Part shown: piece after piece, positions 28,402-40,394 of the stretch | Position numbering within the stretch: the stretch's first letter is position 1 | How the letters are laid out: each line of letters starts with the position of its first letter | Origin: Oryzias latipes | Taxonomy: Eukaryota > Chordata > Actinopteri > Beloniformes > Adrianichthyidae | NCBI RefSeq assembly: GCF_002234675.1 | Contig: NC_019867.2 | Coordinates: 3,986,001 to 4,050,000 of the forward strand | DNA length: 64,000 nt | Direction: 5' to 3' | Position numbers and translations under genes: made by a program | Notes under the pieces: generated by a model | The model's database searches: none | Seen by the model: the letters and a program-made list of their open reading frames with translations, nothing else | What the model was told of the DNA's origin: nothing

Positions 28402-31400
28402 TCAGATGACTTCAGCCAGCATGCTGGCAGCGCCGTCAATGGCTTGGCTCAACACTGACAGGTGGTAATGGACTTTCTCCCAGTCTCTGGGCTCTCCTGA
28501 TGACTGAACGCGAGCGAACGCATCTGCCAGACCGGGGAAAGTGGGTTTTCCAGCACTGCTTGAAGCCCAGATAACATGTCTGTGTGACACAAAGGTACAG
28601 CAGGATTCAGTGAGGGGAGGAGAGGGGCAGCTTCACAAGAAATAAGCAAAAGGCTGCCAACGCATGCTGATCAAAGATTGAATCCATTTAGATATGAACA
28701 GTTAAACACAATAAATTTAATGTCGGTTTTGATGTTTTGTTTTGAGTCGCTAAGATTTCATTTAACCTTTGTGCTATCCTAGGCACTTTAACGTTGGGAG
28801 TTGGGTCATCTAGACCCACTAGACAGTGCTCTGAACCTTTTTTCTTCAGTGATTTGTGATCTTCACTGGTGTCCATGGATTACATGAAATCCTTCCACGT
28901 TTATCCACCTTTGTCATGGTAGGGAGAACACGTCAATGTAAGGGTGGGGTCATCTAAGATAGCACAAGGGTTAATACATTTTCAGTCTGAAAAACATAGG
29001 AGTTTCTGATTTTCTGACGTAACATTTTGATTTCTGGGAACAAAGTCACATATTAATACTTAATCTATTCTTTCATTTTTAAATTCCGAGTGTCTTAGAA
29101 TTTTGGTTACAGTCCACAAATTCAAATTTTGATTGAAATTTTTGCACGGTGACCTCACAGCTAGAAGGCCCCGGTTTGAATCCCGGCTGGGAGCTTTCTG
29201 TGTGGGGTTTGCATGCTCTCGCTGTGCATGTGTGTGGCTTGGCCCAACAGTAGCCAGGACAGGCTCCGGCAACCCAGTGACCTCGAAAGGGGTGTAGCGG
29301 TTTGAGAAAATGGACAGATGAAAATAAATTCAGAATTGAAACACTTTTCCTCAGACTTCTGGACATTTTTTTTCACCTTAAATGATTAGTATATATCTGA
29401 ATCATTACATTTTCCACAGTTTTGATTTCTATTTCATTTGGTGTCTAATAAATGGAGATGTTTAAAAATTTAATTTAAATTATTTCTGACCTCATCTGAT
29501 TTTAAATAATTCTACTAAAGAGAATTTTCAATTAACTTTATCTAAGATGTATATTTTGTCATTTTACACATTTCTTTTTACTGATCATTTATTTCTAATA
29601 TAAATGAGTGATTCGTTTTTTTGTAGGATTTGATTTTGGTGACCGTGGACTTGACTAATTACCCCTAGAGCGCTTGTGCTAACAAATAATGTTAAATAGG
29701 ATAAATGCTAAGAATAGAAAATAAGAAAAAAGTATTTCAAATTTCTGAGTCTTAAGGAAAAGGTCGTTTTTTTACTTAAAAGTGTAATTTAAATAAAGAT
29801 GAGGTTGTTTCCCCAAATTTTGCTTTTCATGAAATAATTCCTGTTTTTTTTAAACAACATTTTTTATTTTACATAATTTAGTTTTAATTCTTTGAAGCTG
29901 AAAAAACATTGTTTTCAGTCTAGAGTCAAGTTTAATGAACCTTTTTACCAAACTCTTAAAGAAAAGAAAAAAATCAGAATTTCCAATAGCACCAAAAAGC
30001 TATTTTTTCCCCAGTGGCCTCAATTTCATTTCAAGTCAATGTTAAGTAGGGGTAATAAAGGTTTTTGAATAAACATTGTTTTTATCCCCAATTTGAACCT
30101 CTTAGCACTGAAGGAATTGCATGGCAGCATTTATTTTAGCATAGACTACACAGCTCCATAATGACGCACATCACCACTTCTCACCTGAATCCATATTGAT
30201 CTGGAAAGGCGTAGGGATTTAGGAAAGCTCGGTCGAGCAACATCAGCTGATCGTTGATCCTCCGGGCCTTCAGCGGCCTTAGAAAAAGAAAAAAAAGAGG
30301 CATGTGTTTGACTTTATTTGAGAATAAACTTGTGTTTCAGCTCAAGAAAACAAGTTTAAAATCACATTTGATCACAAAATGTGTTTAAACCAAGTGAGAA
30401 CACTTACGTGTCATTGGCCAGATGTGAACTGCGAATTAGCTCTTCTAAATTCTTGGCTTCTCTACGAAAGTTCGCCACTGCCCATTTAAGTGGTTCTGGA
30501 AAAAAATACAGATAAAAGAAGACATTTAATTGAAAAGACCGATGGATGCAGGCAAAGTTAGCTTTGATTAGCATTCACCTTTGTTATTTATTAACTTCCT
30601 AATATAGTTCTCCCCTTTATTTTTGCACATTTGTTTATTTTGTTCTGAAGTAACCCTGCTTTTATTAATACCTACAGTTGTTCACCTTTTGGCAAAATGC
30701 CACAGTGAGTCCGCTTTCACTGATTTGCACAGGTGGTTTGGCAGAGATTTTTATGCCGGATGCCCTTCCTCTATTTTATTCAAGCTGATCTTAAACAATG
30801 CCAGGGCCAGAAGGAGCAAAGTGGGGATATATGGCAGGGAGAACAGGAAATGAACCTAATCTGAAGTCACTTACTTACAAAAAAAGCCCCCATTTTTTAA
30901 AATTTAGAATCAAAACATGAATACATTTTTACATTTACATTTTTTAGTCATCATTACTGCCCCTAAATATTAAAAAACCTGGATTCCAAGAAGCCTCTCC
31001 TGAAAATTGTGTTTTTAATACGATGGATCAAATGTATTCTGAAAATTAAGCTTAAAATTGTCTTTCTGAGTATGTCTTTATTCAAATCATTGTGAATCAG
31101 GAGCAGAATGAAAAAAAATGCTTATATGTGATGTTGAAAATACACAAGGCGGGTCACAAGCTCCATGCTCTGCTCCTTTCTGACGCTTTAAAAATAGATC
31201 ACAAGATGATCGGAGTGAGACTTTAAACTGTAAAAGGGCTGTGATACTTTTGAAGGACGACACTTTATGATGTGAGTTCATCTTGATCAGACGATGCCAA
31301 ACGTCCAGGTGTACTCAGACATTTTTGGAAAAGGTCCCTCTTAAAGTCTCTTTAGTCTTTTTTTTTTTTTAGTAAGGTGAGGACATGAACCTGTTCATTC

Positions 31401-34400
31401 TAAATGTGTGGAAGCGATGTTCTGAAAAAACGTTTCAGAGCTGTGTCAAAAATCCCTTTCTCTAGCAGAAAGCAGACAGACAAAGAAGAGTCTACCATAT
31501 TATTTGTGTATTTATGCTGATTCTGTTCATGTTTTTAGGGATTTTTTCTTTTGTCACAGCTGTTAGGTGGAAGGTTATCATAAAACTGATCACTCAAGAC
31601 TCAAGTGTCCTATTCATGTAATAAAGTTTAGGAAAACAAACTTTCTTCAAGTTTCTCGAGGACGTTCAATCATCAATAGCATCAGAAAATCAAATGTATC
31701 ACTAGTCCCAAAGGAAAACTGACAAAACTCCAGAGAAAATGACTCCAGATGTGTAGGGTTTGATGTCTCACCCATGGAGATTCCTTTAGTTTGAAGCTGC
31801 GCCTCATAAAGGGTCACTGCCTCTTTCAGATAATCCTCCAGACTCTCAGCATAGTCGGTGCAGTTCAGTGGCAGCAGCAGACTGTCAGCCAGTCGGATCA
31901 GGATGTTTCCGGCTGTCCTGGCTACAGCTTGATGGCTGACAAATCCTGACAGGAAGAGGAAGCACAAAACCTTTTTTGTGAGACACTTAAAAATGTTTAG
32001 AATTGTTCAAAAACTCTCTATAACATTGAAGTGTATTTATGCAAGACTTAAGACACATTTGCAGCACTTAAATGAAAAATCTTACCAGGATCTATATACT
32101 TTGAGGCATAGTCAAAAGTGTCGTATGCCGTGTGATAAGCAGGATAAATTCGAGCATTTGTTTTAGTCTGCATGAGGAAGAAAACACTTTGAATCAGTTA
32201 AATGCATTTCTGACATAAACACTGGGAAAAAAGGAAATAAGCTAAAGTAAACCTTGTTTTTTTGTCAGGAAATTAAGCCTCAACGAGCCTTTCAGGTTTA
32301 AGATCTCTGCACTAACTTGAATTTCTGTAGGATTTTTTTTATACCCTGTCATATGTGTAGGAAATATCCATGGAGGCAATTCCCAGGTAGTGAACAAAGG
32401 CAGCATAGTCACTTCCTGCTCCTGTTAGATACCCCATCCTGTTGAGGGAGACACAAAAAGAGAGACACTTTGACATTCAGCAGTAGAAAATATTTCACTA
32501 TCAATGCAGGTGGTTGGCTAAAACTAGAAGCTGGATCATGTGTCCGTACCTGGGAATGAGGCCGTGGGTCGGGCTGGTTCTGTTGGAGTACTTGATCCAG
32601 TTGTCGTACACAGACAAAGAGTCGTGTCCGGGTGCGCTGACCTGTGAAATCCAACACACTTTCATGTCACAGTGGGAACGGATTTTCTTTGATCTACCCA
32701 AGAGGCAGCAGGAAAACAGTTGAAGTGAGTCACCTGCTGGGAGGCCTGGAATATGACGTTCTGCACCGACGGCACCCCTGAGGCTCTGAGCGTGGCGTTG
32801 GCTGCAGAATTAAGACAGAACACATGGGTGAGTTTACCCTGTGCTGCAACTGTCTCAGGGAAATGAGCTGATACAAAGATGCTCTTGTGGAAATCATATC
32901 TATTCATGAGAAAATGATTTTGACTTTTTTTTGTAATTTTTGTTCCTTGCTTGAGGTGTTAGAATTACAATTTTAGGATAGTATCGCTGTTAATTGACAT
33001 TTAGGATCATGTTTTGGTGCCATAGGTTTTTAATATTTAATATATTTATTTCTGAGACCTGTTTCAATGAAATGAAAACAGACAGTATGCACACATGAGG
33101 ACAGAATGTCAGTGTGGAAAAGTTCCCCCAAAGCAGCACAGGTCTGACTCGAATCCTGCCCACTTTAACTGTTTTAAGTCCATTCTTAGAGGCCTTTAAA
33201 GTGACATCAGTTCCCTTCGATGCGCTAACATTGCACTTTTACTAGCACAGAAGAAGTCTTAAACCCAGATCCTCCTTTCGGCTCTGCCAATGTTTTAGGC
33301 ATGAATGCAACAACTGGACAACATTCCACTGGAACTTTCTAAATGCTGTATGTCAGAAATTCATCTTAACCTTCTTACCAAACGTAGCTATGTCCACATT
33401 AATGTAAGAAACTGTGCGTTCACTCAGCTTGGTAAAATAATCCTGAAAAAGGGTAAAGATAAAGATTATTTATGTCAGGGCGAGCAGACAAACAATACTT
33501 TTGCCCTTAAACAATGTCTTCCTGTCATTTCTTTAAATATTTTTAACACATTTACTTTAGCAAATATATTTTAAGCATTCTTAAAATTGAAATTCTTTAT
33601 GAACATTTTTAATGTCTTTAATATTCTCCTTAAACTGGAGGATACCTCTGTGTATTCTGCAGAACCAATCAAACCGAACTCTTCGGCCCCCCAGCTGCCA
33701 AAGATGATGGATCTGCGAGGTCTCCATTTACCTGCAACCAGACTCTGTATAAAGGACTGATCCAAAAACTGGGAGTTTTATCCCAGTGGGTGGGTTCTTA
33801 CCCTGCTTCACCATACTGCCCAGAACCCTGGTTATTTCCAGCATAACTGACGTGCCGCTGCTGGGGTCGATGGCTCCATGGACCCAACTGTCCCTGTGGT
33901 TTCCATAGATCACGTATCTGTCTGTGAAGGCAGAGCAGTCGCTAGAATAAAACCCGCTAAGAATCGACCATTTACTCGGAGTCACCGGTCTCACCTGGCT
34001 CCACGCTTCCTCTGATGATTCCCATCACATTGGAGGAGTTTTTGACAGTTTCATGGTTGTAAATGTCCAGTTTTACATCGCTGTGACAAAAAAGTGACAC
34101 ATGTGAGTGCCGGAGAAGGACTATTTTTCACTCTTTTTCTGGCTGACGAAGTACTACTATTTAAAATATATAACGTATAACTTGTTTTACAGTAACTTCT
34201 AGTGTTGATGAAAGTTTGTCCCCCTTTGGGCATCTCATTTAGTCGTTTCATTTTAAAATGTAATTTCCTCCATTTTTAGGCAAATACGAATTAAACAGAG
34301 GCTTCAAACCAGTCAGGATTTGTGTAACATTAAAATCTGCAGCTCTAAATTAAAGATTTATTTAAATACAAGAGAAAACCTGTCTGCAGATGCACACCTG

Positions 34401-37400
34401 TTGTTGAAAACGGAGTCAGTGTTAAACCCAGGCCCCCCGTTGTTGTAGGTGCAGTTAAATCCCCCCTGCCAGTCACTTGGGGCTGCATCTCCACCCAACT
34501 CACTGAAATAAACAGATAAAAAAGGAGTAAAAAGTTGTTAGGAGATGTTTTATGTATTAGTTTGAGCCACACATTTAACGAGTTAGTTTACAAACCAAAT
34601 TAGTTTGTATGCATCCTCAAATCCGATGGGCTGAACTGGAATGGGCGGGATCTCTGTGACATTTTCCCGTGGGATCCTGTAGGTGTCATCTGCAGGAAAA
34701 AAAAAAAAAAAACTCCTCTTTAAAACTGACGGCAAAGTTAGCTGTTTAAAAAAATTCCAACTGTGCTGTAAAAAAAAAGTTTACAACAAAGGACCAAAGT
34801 GTAGCCATGTATTTACAGACCAAATTACCTTTGGCAGCCAGGTAGGGTGTGAGCATGTCTCCAAAGGGAATACTGTAGGAGCCTCTCTCCACACCAGAGG
34901 GAGGCAGGTACCACGAGTGGGGATAGGTCTCACTGGTGTCTGACATGACACCGTCATTGATGTCCAGAGGGTCTGTGTACACAAGGACACCAACCACACC
35001 GTATGGGGCTCCATTGATGGCCTGGATGAAACACACAGCATTGAGGAAACCAGCGACTCTTATAGCTGCTCCAGCTCTGTAAGTCAGCTGTAAAGACAGT
35101 TTGATAACTGCACAGAAATGAGAGTGTGGGAAAACACAACAGGTCAGGTTTCTTTGGAAAAAGAAAAAAAGAAAAAATTCTAAAATTAAAGTGTTAAGAG
35201 AAAAAAAAGAATTCAAAGTCAAAGTTTTCAAGCAAGAGATCTAAAAAAAAAGTATCAAAACTTTGAAATTAAAGTCAAAAGTTTGAGAAAAAGTAAAGAA
35301 TATGAGCTTGAGGGCAAAAAATAAGTGAATATTTTGCAAACATTTGCAAAAAAAGTATAAAAGAAATAAATACTGGTATTATAGGACCGTATAGTTTCTG
35401 CTTTTCATTAAAACTTTGTATTCTCACCTGAATTAATAGTCAAACCTAAAAATTTGGTTATACAAAAGTCTATTTTTTGTTGTTTTTTCTTTAAATTTGT
35501 TTTCTAACCCGTTCATCACTATGAAGCCCATTGAGATGTCTATTGTTGTAGTATTGGGCTCTATTAATAAAATTGAATTGAATGAAATCAACCTAAAATA
35601 GTAGTCAAACCTTAACATTTGGTATTAAAAAATCTTTTTAGTTGATTGAAAATAAATAAATACAAAAATAAAGCTTTTATGTTTTTCCTGTATTTGCTGG
35701 AATATAATTCAGATTTGTGGGACCAGCTAAAAGTTTTGGACTTTTTACAATAGAAAATCAAACATGTCATCATCACCCATGGATGTTAGGCTGTTCTGTA
35801 AAAAACTTTTTCAAATGTTTGCCTTGGAAAATAAGTCTCACTTTGGCTGCTCTGCCGGCTCCACCATATCTGGTGATGGCGATGGTTCCTCTGAGGTCCA
35901 CGGTCTTGTTCAGCAGCTCATAGTCAGCAGCTTTACCCTGATGGGCGTAAACCAGTTTTCCCTGAAAGCGCAGAAAAAGACATCAATTATTTGTCAAAAA
36001 TGACTCCTCATTCCAGAGTTTTATGACTCTTCTTCCCTGAAACTGTTGAATAGAGTCCTGGTGTCATCCAGTCACTATCAGGATAATCTGATTGTCCATG
36101 GCTGTATCTTGCAGAGTTATCAGCTCTATGATAAGAACTTCAAAGGTTTCAGCCCAAAAGATAGCTTATCTCTGATCGTATGATGCAACTCCTCCTATAG
36201 CAGAACTGTCAAAACATGGATCTATTTTTGTTCATATCATCATTTTTAGTCTTTGTAAAGAAATCATTTGAATGTGATTCATCACATCATAAAAAAAACC
36301 TTCATGAATTTTGAAATGGGGTTTTAGGTATGAAGAAAACAGATCAAAAGATCAAAACAAAAAGCACATAATGAGGATCATACAAGAAATGAATTATCTA
36401 TGATTTTAATAAAACTTTGTCTCAAATTTGTATTTTACAGTTTTGTTTTCTACTAGTAAACGCCAAAATGACCTAAAACAAAAACTTTTTTTCCAGATGT
36501 TTTTCTTCAAAGCTGAGTGGATTGAGGAGACCGAGGCTGAGGTGACAGTCGTGTGATTTTTACAGCTTTGTTGGAGAAATGATGCAATAAAATAGGGAAA
36601 ACTTGTAAACTGAAGACTCCTACTGAGATTTTTGTTAAACTCCAAATAATTGGTTTGATTATTCTGGTTTTAGTAAATTGAAACCAGTTGAGGGAGGTTT
36701 TGCGTTTGTTGTGATGAGCAGTGTTTTACCCTGGGGTGTCCCGCAGGGGCGTATGCAGCGTATGGCTGAACCACATCAGGATGTCTTTGGTCGTCATAGT
36801 AGGGCTTCTCCTTTTCTCTGACCGTGTAAAGCTCTGCATCGGATGGGTCCACTAAAAACAAACAACTTATGGTTACTGATCCGTCGGTTACTATAGCAAC
36901 ATGTTGGACATCTTCATTTCAGTCTCACACACCCACAGTGACCTTATTGGGTTTTTCTGGGTCGGGGAAGGAGAGGTAGACGGCGTATTCCTGCCTCCAG
37001 GCGTCATCCAGGCCGCTGCTGGGGTCTTTCCATCTCTTCAGCATGAACTGAACCGTCTGCTCATCTCCAGGTGATGTGGCCATGTGGGGAATTTTTGTCA
37101 GTTCCCTGTGAGGAAAGACACCAATCCAGAAAGAGCTGAGTTACAGAAACATCTGTCACCAAGAGAAACAGCATTTTCAGAGCTGAAACATGGCTTTTGA
37201 TGATGAGCTGAGAAACTCTTATCCAAATAAAAAAATCAATATCTGAACTCACCGAAGGTTTTGCTCGAGCTCGGAAGTTTTCACCTCTGACAAAAACTGC
37301 TTGATGAGGTTTTCATCCACATCCTTGACCACATCTTTCATCCAGGATGGCTCAGAACTGCTGCTCTTTGAGATACCAAAGTGGCCTATAAGGATTCCTA

Positions 37401-37452
37401 TGGACAGAACCACGGCCGCACACAGAACCCCAAGTAAAGCCTGCTTTAGCAT
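28402..37452 (-). CDS. NAALADL1: NAALADL1, M28 family dipeptidase-like metallopeptidase
   Basis: Nineteen exons (minus strand): 37253-37452, 36933-37105, 36730-36851, 35842-35961, 34829-35021, 34596-34689, 34398-34502, 33995-34080, 33802-33921, 33646-33731, 33379-33442, 32734-32801, 32550-32641, 32345-32438, 32086-32167, 31772-31945, 30408-30495, 30185-30277 and 28402-28579. The phase is continuous and yields 743 residues, close to human NAALADL1 (740). A type II membrane anchor lies near residues 4-24 ([19 protein letters not shown]), followed by the PA-like, peptidase and dimerisation domains of the glutamate carboxypeptidase II family. Expected two-zinc site residues are present: H373 and D383 ([13 protein letters not shown]), E421/E422 (WGAEEFG), D450 (YINVD) and H551 (AYHTAYDTF). 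Agreement with NAALADL1 ([36 protein letters not shown]) is stronger than with PSMA or transferrin receptor. It is probably an ectoenzyme trimming peptides at the intestinal surface, by analogy with mammals. No break was seen. Confidence 0.95.
28766..28970. mobile_element. piggyBac-like MITE with TTAA target duplication
   Basis: A 205-bp segment flanked on both sides by TTAA (28,762-28,765 and 28,971-28,974). Its ends are inverted repeats: CCTTTGTGCTATCCTAG on the left, and on the right the complement of CCCTTGTGCTATCTTAG, with two mismatches in 17. TTAA duplications and C-rich termini are hallmarks of piggyBac-type elements. It has no coding capacity, so it is nonautonomous. It lies in the last intron of NAALADL1. 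Confidence 0.85.
29130..29310 (-). repeat. Fish-wide interspersed repeat, copy 2 (reverse, partial)
   Basis: Contains 'GGTTTGAATCCCGGCTGGG', 'TTTCTGTGTGGGGTTTGCATG' (split as TTTCTGTGTGG and GGTTTGCATG) and 'AGGACAGGCTCCGGC', matching in reverse the 6.8-7.15 kb repeat. GGTTTGAATCC looks like a tRNA B box, but no tRNA fold or A box was seen. It is within NAALADL1 intron 18. Confidence 0.65.
30990..31224 (+). repeat. Nonautonomous repeat family R, copy 5 (internally deleted)
   Basis: Keeps the GAATCAGGAGCAGA block and GCTCTGCTCCTTTCTGACGC, but is only about 235 bp long. It ends in GATCGGAGTGAGACTTT, the complement of AAAGTCTCACTCCGATC. That is close to the opposite-end motif of the other copies, which shows the family has terminal inverted repeats. 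It lies in NAALADL1 intron 16. Confidence 0.65.
35438..35623 (+). mobile_element. LINE-like 3' tail fragment with imperfect flanking repeats
   Basis: A short insertion ends in AATAAAATTGAATTGAATG (near 35,564-35,584), a short-tandem-repeat tail of the type seen at LINE 3' ends. The flanks repeat imperfectly: AGTCAAACCTAAAAATTTGGT at 35,438-35,458 and AGTCAAACCTTAACATTTGGT at 35,603-35,623. These are probably the target-site duplication. It is in NAALADL1 intron 4 and contains no ORF of note. Confidence 0.55.
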
Positions 37453-37574
37453 TGTCCTCCCAGCAAGTTTTTCTGGAAAAAAGAAAGGCTTCCCACCCTT
37501 TGAACTCCGTAAAAAGTGCTGGTTCCTTTTTGGGGTCCAGGCTCAGAGACAATTGTAATCCTAGTGTCTGCTTC

Positions 37575-37630
37575 CCTAGATGCAACACATATATAGGTCG
37601 TAGTAAAGATTACTCATTAATTTTTGCAGG
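37575..37630 (-). promoter_or_regulatory. NAALADL1: NAALADL1 promoter: TATA box and HNF1-like site
   Basis: On the minus strand CCTATATATGT (TATA core about 37,589-37,595) lies about 140 bp before the ATG at 37,452, so a start near 37,560 and a leader of about 110 nt are expected. Just upstream of it, ATTACTCATTAAT agrees with the HNF1 consensus at 10 of 12 defined positions. HNF1 would suit an intestinal brush-border enzyme, but that is inference. Confidence 0.5.
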
Positions 37631-39930
37631 TGGGATGGACTTTATCCCTTAGTGTTTGTGTGTGTTTTTGGTGTGTGTAATAGAGGGACAGAATGACAGA
37701 ATTTTCTTCAACATTTCATTTCTTTGCAGTTTCCAAAGTGAGTTTTCTTTTTTATCCTTTTGTGAAAGTTCGTTTTTTAAAATGAGGTTTAGTAGAAAAT
37801 ATTCACTGAGGTTACTGATGGTAGAAACTAGTTTTTGAACACACAAAAAGACAGCAGGAAAAGCAAATATACTCACAACGCAAATACGTTTTTTCTCAAA
37901 AGCTGACCCAAGTAATATGGTTTCCTTTTCATAGTTTTTTCTCAATTTCATAATTTGTTTTGCTTTTTTTAGCATGGCCTAACACAATTTAGAGATGACA
38001 TTAAAAGTAGAAGAAAATTAAAATAGGGCAATAAAACACAAGGATGTCTGATAGAGTTTATGCAGCTCTCATTTGCTCACATATTCTGTTATCAATCCAA
38101 TATAATAACCTATCTCAGTTCTGTCTGACATGCAAAGAGCTAATACAAGATATATGATGTATCTGTTCTGCCTGATTGAGTGACAGTTGTTTTCCGTGTA
38201 AACAACCCCTGCCGACAACTCCATCTTTGTTAAAAATAGTCAAAATCCTGACAATGTTGCTCTGAGAATTTGCTACTTGACCTTTCAACTAAAAATAGAG
38301 TACCGAGAGTCATCCTTTAGGCAGCCACTACATACATTTTGCACATTTTCCATGTATGACATACATGCGTGATATTTCATAAGTTTTGTGTTCATCACTC
38401 GTTGATGTGTCCAGATGTCCGTCGATGGATTGGCTGACGGGTCTTTAAGTGAATTCGGTTTTGAGCTGTTCAGAATATTTGGTCGGTTAAGAATTACACA
38501 GTTTACGCGTATTTTACGTAGTTTATATGCAATTTTTACGTAAATCTTATGCAATTTAGCCAGATTACTGAGAGATTAATGCACAAATTTGTGTCTTTCT
38601 CTTGTCGCGTATACAGCACATATAACACGTTAAAATTACGTAACTGACACATAAATCACTATTGAATTGTACATAAAAAGTGCAATAATTACACACGGTT
38701 CCACGTTGATTTACGTGTTCTTTATGTGGTTTATTCATACTTCTTTAATGCTTTTAATGTGGTTCATTCTTGATACATCTGTGAAAATTTCATTTGAAAG
38801 ACCACAACAAAGATTGCCTTGTAACGCAAAGCCCAGGATTTCCTTTGGCTCAACTCTCCTCTTTTGAAAAATTGTCTTTTATCCATTTGAGGTGGAATTG
38901 TGTTTTATTGGCTGAAAATTGTTTTTACAATCTGAATGAAGATTGAGCTTTTCTAAATGTGTGTTGTACATTCTTTGAATGTTTATCCTGTTTTAATTGC
39001 AAATAGCCTTTAACCTTTTTTTAGATCATTTTTTGTAGATTAAAGCAAAAATAATTAAATTAACAAATAAACCAAGATTATTTTTAGCTTATGTACACAA
39101 CACTATTATGTTAAAAAACAACTGTTATCAAAATGTTTTATTTTTCTTTAGGATCTAAATAATAAAAAATTTTATATATCTAGTCATGTTCTAATCAACA
39201 TGCTTTGTAAATATTACAATGTGAGTAAAAATAGTCCAACTGTATTTGTAGGAACTTTGCTTATATGGTTTGAGATTCCTACTAAAGAGAAAATTATAAT
39301 AGTAAATTCAACCTTTAGAGATTTTAAAAACATGAAAATAATCTTTTCATACTCTGCTTTTTCAAACCTGAACTTGTTTAAATGTGTTTTCTTACTCTAC
39401 CTAGCATTTTTAAATATGAAACTTAAAGAATATTTCAATGTGAGAGCGCATTCATGTTTGACAAGGCGTGTTGAGAGTGACTATTTTTCATGGAATTAGC
39501 CTGCCTAAAGCTCCAACTCATTATGGTTTAGCATGTTTACTTGAGTCGTTCATTTTTTACACAATATATCATATAATAAATCAGTTTCATGGGCTGATCT
39601 TCATTTAGAACCTCAGAAAATCTGAGTAAAGCTGCGTTTTTGTCGGACTTTGTCGGAATTAAAGTCGGACTTCTAAGCATGCTAGGAAGATCCAACATAG
39701 ATTGGTATTAAAAAAGAAAAAGATTAATTAATATTGTGGTTTTGTTGTACACCAGTGTGGTCAACCATAAATGTTGTATTTTCAGGACAACCCCGCCCTC
39801 TGGTGTTCAGGTATGATAACTACATTATGACAGGAAAAACATTTTTCTTAATGTTTTCACATTTTTATACCGTTTTCTTAGTCAACTCTTGATATGTATA
39901 GTTTGAGTTACTTATTAACTGTCAACAATT
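37631..39930. other. Intergenic region between divergent NAALADL1 and ERAP1
   Basis: About 2.3 kb of AT-rich DNA with only small ORFs. The part 38,490-38,730 is unusual for repeated TTACGT/ACGTAA words (for example TTTTACGTAG, TTTTTACGTAAATC, AATTACGTAACTG, GATTTACGTGTTC) on both strands. It may be an old palindromic repeat. No gene is supported. Confidence 0.45.
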
Positions 39931-40394
39931 GTTTTGTTGTTAGTGATGTTCGTAGAGATTTAAGCTCGTGCCGGTTTCGCAGCTGCGGATTGGTCCCATT
40001 TTTTCTCCCAGGATGCAGTTCGCCTCCTCAGTTTCTTTCACTTTTGTTTTTGTTTTTAAATGTTGAAGCTGCGCACAGAAAACGACACGGTACTGTGAAT
40101 ATTTTGATATAAACTGATGTATGTGACTGAATTGAGGAGTATAAGATAATAAAATATAAAGGCGTTGTCTGCATAAATACATTGTTGTGATGGAAGAAGT
40201 GAAAGAAGCGCGAAATCGAAAGTACAATTCTCCCAGCCTTTTGTCCCCTGAATTAGCTGAATGACCATTTATTGTATGTAAGAAAATAATTTAGCTGCAT
40301 TAAAGTGAAACCTCTAAGTGTTAAAAAATAAACGGACTTACCTGAAATATACCTTGTTGCAGGTGGATAATTCCAAGCTGCCTTCTTTGCCACC
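39930..40394 (+). promoter_or_regulatory. ERAP1: ERAP1 promoter/leader region with IRF-type motifs
   Basis: A CCAAT box in reverse (GGATTGGTCCC, about 39,986-39,996) and a GAAA-rich reverse-strand phrase (AAAAGTGAAAGAAACTG, about 40,030-40,050) lie here. So does GAAATCGAAA (40,212-40,221), an exact GAAANNGAAA interferon-response core. A splice acceptor (CTTGTTGCAG|GTGG) near 40,361-40,362 suggests that the 5' UTR is split, with the first exon inside this region. ERAP1 is interferon-inducible in mammals. Induction here is inferred from motif and position only. Confidence 0.5.

Noticed and set aside
29173-29192. Possible tRNA gene from a B-box-like GGTTTGAATCC
   Set aside because: No A box, cloverleaf or terminator was found; the phrase belongs to the interspersed repeat.
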